The translations under genes and the position numbers were made by a program. From the NCBI GenBank assembly GCA_020558355.1, contig JAJCKG010000023.1, positions 1-37,036 of the forward strand: a stretch of 37,036 nucleotides of DNA. Direction: 5' to 3'. Source of the stretch: a bacterium 210820-DFI.6.37 (GTDB lineage: Bacteria > Bacillota > Clostridia > Peptostreptococcales > Anaerovoracaceae). The notes beneath the pieces are model-generated. The model worked only from the letters and a program-made list of their open reading frames with translations. It searched no databases and was not told the origin of the DNA. Below, piece after piece: positions 34,264 to 37,036 of the stretch (position 1 is the first letter of the stretch; each line of letters starts with the position of its first letter).

Positions 34264-34771
34264 GGTATCCCTCCTGTTCCAGTTGTTTTTTTAAAGCCTT
34301 TCTTCCCCGATAAGCAATTACACGAACATTTTCTTCTGTGATCCCCAGGACCTTGCTGATTTCCCGGCTTTTCATCTCTCCAAAATAGGAGAGAATCAGG
34401 ACTTCCTTCTGTATTCGCGGCAGCCTGTTTATGGCCATATACAGGGCCCTGTACCGTTCCTTTGTCAGGATCTGTTCCAGAATATCCGATTCAATATAGC
34501 CTCTGACATTCTCCCGCTCCTTTATTTCTCCGGGAGCCAGCAATTCTCTTTCCCGCTGTCCGCGGCGCAGCCAGTTAATACAGGTATGGCGGGCCACCTG
34601 ATACAGCCACGCCCGAAAATTCGGGTGATCCTCAGGAAGCGCCAGAATTGCCCGGAGGAAAACATCGTGGAGAAGGTCTTCCCCCTGTGCGCTGCCGCAA
34701 AGAGAGTAGATGTACAATCGGATTTCTCTGGCATAGGTTCTGTAAATTTCTTCGATCAGTTGATGATCCAT
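34253..34771 (-). CDS. ECF-family RNA polymerase sigma factor
   Basis: 172 aa from the ATG at 34771, preceded by AAAGGAGGG; the frame extends 16 codons further but without a ribosome site. Region 2 (about 8-72) has EDLLHDVFLRAIL and FRAWLYQVARHTCINWLRR. Region 4 (about 104-160) has LPRIQKEVLILSYFGEMKSREISKVLGITEENVRVIAYRGRKALK. There is no extra C-terminal domain. It is paired with the overlapping anti-sigma gene. The neighbouring amidase and SH3 genes suggest an envelope-stress role, which is inference. Confidence 0.93.
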   Translation of the reverse strand: MDHQLIEEIYRTYAREIRLYIYSLCGSAQGEDLLHDVFLRAILALPEDHPNFRAWLYQVARHTCINWLRRGQRERELLAPGEIKERENVRGYIESDILEQILTKERYRALYMAINRLPRIQKEVLILSYFGEMKSREISKVLGITEENVRVIAYRGRKALKKQLEQEGYHEL

Positions 34772-34798
34772 GCTCCCTCCTTTCCAGCTTACACTTAT

Positions 34799-34826
34799 AT
34801 AACAAATAGAGGCGCTCAATGTTACA
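34799..34826 (-). promoter_or_regulatory. Possible ECF-type autoregulatory promoter
   Basis: Minus strand: TGTAAC (34826-34821), 16-bp spacer, TGTTAT (34804-34799). The TGTAAC -35 resembles the AAC-type element of ECF promoters, suggesting autoregulation. The -10 is not a clear match. Confidence 0.35.
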
Positions 34827-34833
34827 GGATTTC

Positions 34834-34884
34834 AAAAAAAACTCTTGAAAAAGCGTTCATTCTAATTCCTGCTTTTCAAGAGTT
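34834..34884 (-). terminator. Rho-independent terminator after the amidase gene
   Basis: Minus strand: AACTCTTGAAAAGC (34884-34871), 16-nt loop, GCTTTTTCAAGAGTT (34854-34840), then a run of T. It separates the amidase gene from the sigma operon. Confidence 0.9.
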
Positions 34885-34892
34885 CCTTTTCT

Positions 34893-36617
34893 CTATTTGG
34901 CAACCTTACTGGTATATCCGCTGTAAAGGCTGTATACCTTTTTCCCGCTTACCTTCCGGTAAGCCCTGACCTTGTAATAATACCGTTTTCCTTTTTTCAG
35001 TCTGGTATTGGTATAGCTTCTGCGGGAGCTTTTCAAAGACGCTATTTTTTTATAGCTTCCGCTTTTCTTTGTCGCGCGGTAAACCACATAGCCGCTGGCG
35101 CCAGTCACTTTTTTCCAGCGAATGGTGATCTTTCGCTTTCCAGCGCTGCTGCTGACCGATGGCTTTGCCGGACGCGCCTTACAGGATTTAATCGCGGAAT
35201 CAGCTCCATATCTGGTGGTGTCTCCCACCTTCCGGAAGGGACGCACCTTGTAATAATAGGTCTTTCCTGTTTTCAGTTTGGTATTTTTATAAGTAAGGGT
35301 TGTCCCCTTTGTTATCGTCTTAATTTTTTTATAAGCGCCCTTTTTGCTGGAAGCCCGGTAGATTATATAGCCGGTCGCTCCAATGGACTTTTTCCATTTC
35401 AGAGTCACGGAATTATAAGAAACGCTGGAAACGCTTACGGATGGTTTTGACGGTGTAATCATATCATTTCCTGTCTTCCGCAGACCGTAATACGCCGCAA
35501 TATCCGCCGCCTCCGCCTCTGCCAGTTTTTTTAGGTTGGAATCCTTTGACAGCCATTTTGCCGCCGCTAGATTCGTATGAAAGGAATGCTCAAGAATCAT
35601 TCCCTTAGTTCCCACGGCTTTGGAACCCCTCAGCACACCGTAGTATTCTGTTTTTCCATCCCGGTTCAACTTCTGCCAGATCTGATAATCCTGCTTTGTA
35701 TTCATAACCGATTGGATGGTCTGTGCCAGAGATACAGCCAGAGCATCTTTGGTATTTCCCTTCTGGGTAATAACCAGCGGATAATCGGGTGTCTTTGAGC
35801 TGATGGCGTTGGAATGAAGCGACAGAAACAAATCATATCCCTTTGACGCTGTCCCACGGCTGTAAATCTCCAAATCCTTTTTCTGAGAGGCGCGGGTCGT
35901 ATCTACTACTACATTCTTATATTCTTCCAGCTCCTGCTTCAAATACAGATGCAAAGCCCATGTCATATTTGACTCATAATAGGATTTCAGCACCGGACTC
36001 TGATTCACCTTGCCGTAATGCCCCGCGTCCAGCATGATGAATACATAGCTGGCGCTCTTATGAAATTTGGCCTTGACAGTGGTGTTTCCTGTGGGATAAA
36101 TTGTCCACAAATAAGAGTCCCCGGAAGCCTCCGGTCCCTTTGCGTTATCCCCCGCGGCCTTTCCATTGATGAGAAAAGATGAAATTCCGTAGCCTTTATC
36201 CGGCGTTACCGTCACGGTCACGCCCTCTTTTGCCTGTTTTTCCGTCACCGTAGAAGGCGCGGAAACAGTCCCGCCCGCGGTCTGGGTCACTTTGATCTTA
36301 TAAACGTCCGGCTCCGGCTCTTCTGTATTTTCACCATCATCCGAAGTCTGACCTTTATCTTCCGTCTCGTCTTGAGCCTGAGCCGAAGGCACAGAATCCA
36401 CAGATGGAAGCGTCAGCAGATCGGAAGAAACCGGCGGAACCGCCTCCTGATCCTCCTGGCCTGAGCTGTCCTCATTCTGTGTCAGTTCTACTGCGGAAGT
36501 TTGTGAAGCTGCTGGAGCGCCGCCTTCCTCTGCGAAGGCTTTGGGAGCAAAGGTGTACATCCCACCTATCAAAAAAGCGCATAGAATATAGCTGACAACT
36601 CGGTTTCGCCGGTTCAT
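34893..36617 (-). CDS. Secreted N-acetylmuramoyl-L-alanine amidase (Amidase_3) with FN3 tail
   Basis: 574 aa; signal peptide 1-29 (MNRRNRVVSYILCAFLIGG.., APKAFA). An acidic, disordered stretch follows (30-105), then a domain like the divergent InlB B-repeat (about 106-186, GGTVSAPSTV..DKGYGISSF). Amidase_3 spans about 190-380. Zinc ligands are visible as H200 (DAGHYG), E215 (SYYESNMT) and H268 (SLHSNA), with the catalytic Glu at E343 (ILEHSFHT). It cleaves the amide bond between MurNAc and the peptide stem. Two FN3-like domains (about 390-480 and 485-574) end in a lysine/arginine-rich tail akin to that of the surface array at 1959-13979. It follows the SH3-repeat gene by 53 bp, so they may form a wall-remodelling operon. 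Confidence 0.93.
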   Translation of the reverse strand: MNRRNRVVSYILCAFLIGGMYTFAPKAFAEEGGAPAASQTSAVELTQNEDSSGQEDQEAVPPVSSDLLTLPSVDSVPSAQAQDETEDKGQTSDDGENTEEPEPDVYKIKVTQTAGGTVSAPSTVTEKQAKEGVTVTVTPDKGYGISSFLINGKAAGDNAKGPEASGDSYLWTIYPTGNTTVKAKFHKSASYVFIMLDAGHYGKVNQSPVLKSYYESNMTWALHLYLKQELEEYKNVVVDTTRASQKKDLEIYSRGTASKGYDLFLSLHSNAISSKTPDYPLVITQKGNTKDALAVSLAQTIQSVMNTKQDYQIWQKLNRDGKTEYYGVLRGSKAVGTKGMILEHSFHTNLAAAKWLSKDSNLKKLAEAEAADIAAYYGLRKTGNDMITPSKPSVSVSSVSYNSVTLKWKKSIGATGYIIYRASSKKGAYKKIKTITKGTTLTYKNTKLKTGKTYYYKVRPFRKVGDTTRYGADSAIKSCKARPAKPSVSSSAGKRKITIRWKKVTGASGYVVYRATKKSGSYKKIASLKSSRRSYTNTRLKKGKRYYYKVRAYRKVSGKKVYSLYSGYTSKVAK

Positions 36618-36670
36618 TTTAATCGTTCCCTTCTTTCTCCCGTCATTCTCTTGGTTCTGTTATTTTAGTA

Positions 36671-37036
36671 TTATACGATTTTTGTGTATCCTTTCAAATA
36701 GATCCAGTAGCCGTTGCTTTTGATCTGGCCCCATTTTCCGTCCCTGGTCTTAGCCTTCAGCTGATACGTCGCGTTTTTCTTGGCTTTTCCCATACTCTTA
36801 GAGCTGGCGCTGTAGCTTTTCCTCAGGTTCAGACTGCTGACAGTCACTTTTACCTTCTGTGTAGACGCGACCGTCTTGGACGTGGAGGTAGTCTTACTTG
36901 CGCTGGCAGTTACCACCTTTGTGTAACCCGGCAGATAGATCCAGTAGCCGCTGCTCTTGATCTGGCCCCATTTTCCGTCCTTGGTCTTAGCCTTCAGCTG
37001 ATACGTCGCGTTTTTCTTGGCTTTTCCCATACTCTT
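36671..37036 (-). CDS. Bacterial SH3-repeat wall-binding protein (5' end outside window)
   Basis: The frame is open to the right edge (122 codons seen), so the N-terminus is missing. Two SH3_3/SH3b-like modules are visible, with NLRKSYSASSKSMGKAKK, TYQLKAK..DGKWGQIKS and GYWIYLKGYTKIV, joined by a Ser/Thr-rich linker (SASKTTSTSKTVAST). Such modules bind peptidoglycan. The catalytic or other N-terminal part is unseen. It lies 53 bp upstream of the amidase gene with no terminator between them. Confidence 0.85.
   Translation of the reverse strand, partial: KSMGKAKKNATYQLKAKTKDGKWGQIKSSGYWIYLPGYTKVVTASASKTTSTSKTVASTQKVKVTVSSLNLRKSYSASSKSMGKAKKNATYQLKAKTRDGKWGQIKSNGYWIYLKGYTKIV
36705..37036 (-). 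repeat. 237-bp tandem repeat encoding SH3 modules
   Basis: The segment starting cagtagccg recurs at 36705 and 36942 (period 237 bp, 79 codons). The visible roughly 95 bp of each copy differ at only a few positions. The second copy is cut by the window edge. Confidence 0.85.

Overview
The window looks like a chromosomal segment from an anaerobic, low-to-mid GC Gram-positive of the class Clostridia. This is inferred from the conserved block ftsK/spoIIIE - rimO - pgsA - cinA - recA, a DUF4317 gene, Gram-positive-type Shine-Dalgarno sites, a Gram-positive LexA box at recA, and many secreted Ig-like/FN3/SH3 proteins with lysine-rich tails. The exact genus cannot be fixed from sequence reading alone. 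I saw no transposase, phage gene, rRNA, tRNA or CRISPR array.

Region 1 (1-15643, all minus strand) is an accessory array for the cell surface. In transcription order it holds: a polytopic O-antigen-ligase/polymerase-like membrane protein (13976-15643); a large secreted Ig/propeller-like protein translationally coupled to it (A, 10707-13979); a truncated copy of the ligase C-terminus (10318-10630) coupled to a second paralogue (B, 7697-10321); a broken LytTR response regulator (7072-7687); a third paralogue (C, 3750-7058); a secreted protein with three PPC-like domains (1959-3659); and a BspA-type leucine-rich-repeat protein that runs off the left edge (1-1902). A, B and C end in an almost identical 738-bp module, and the intergenic pieces are also reused. 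The array has therefore grown by tandem duplication and stayed homogenised by recombination.

Region 2 (15644-16600): a divergent XRE-family repressor (15828-16079, +) faces the ligase operon. Two matching palindromes lie in the shared promoter region, so the repressor probably controls the array and itself. A perfect 17-bp hairpin terminator and a decayed PD-(D/E)XK/AAA-ATPase-like pseudogene follow.

Region 3 (16685-27571) is core: a DUF4317 gene, recA with an SOS box and tandem promoters, then cinA, pgsA, rimO, ftsK and a small ORF as a tightly packed minus-strand cluster. Divergent from these is the asd-dapA pair (aspartate-semialdehyde to diaminopimelate/lysine), ending in a strong terminator.

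Region 4 (27591-32875) holds small stress/efflux-type units: an SRPBCC protein, an alpha/beta hydrolase overlapping its TetR regulator, a 14-TM MFS exporter divergent from a second TetR regulator (with interlocked consensus promoters and a palindromic operator), then a GNAT acetyltransferase overlapping a methyltransferase.

Region 5 (32983-37036) is envelope-related: an anti-sigma/ECF-sigma pair, an N-acetylmuramoyl-L-alanine amidase with FN3 domains, and the end of an SH3-repeat protein cut by the right edge.

The most interesting part is Region 1-2: a ligase-like glycan enzyme tied by stop/start overlap to a large surface protein, duplicated with that overlap intact, and apparently governed by one small repressor.
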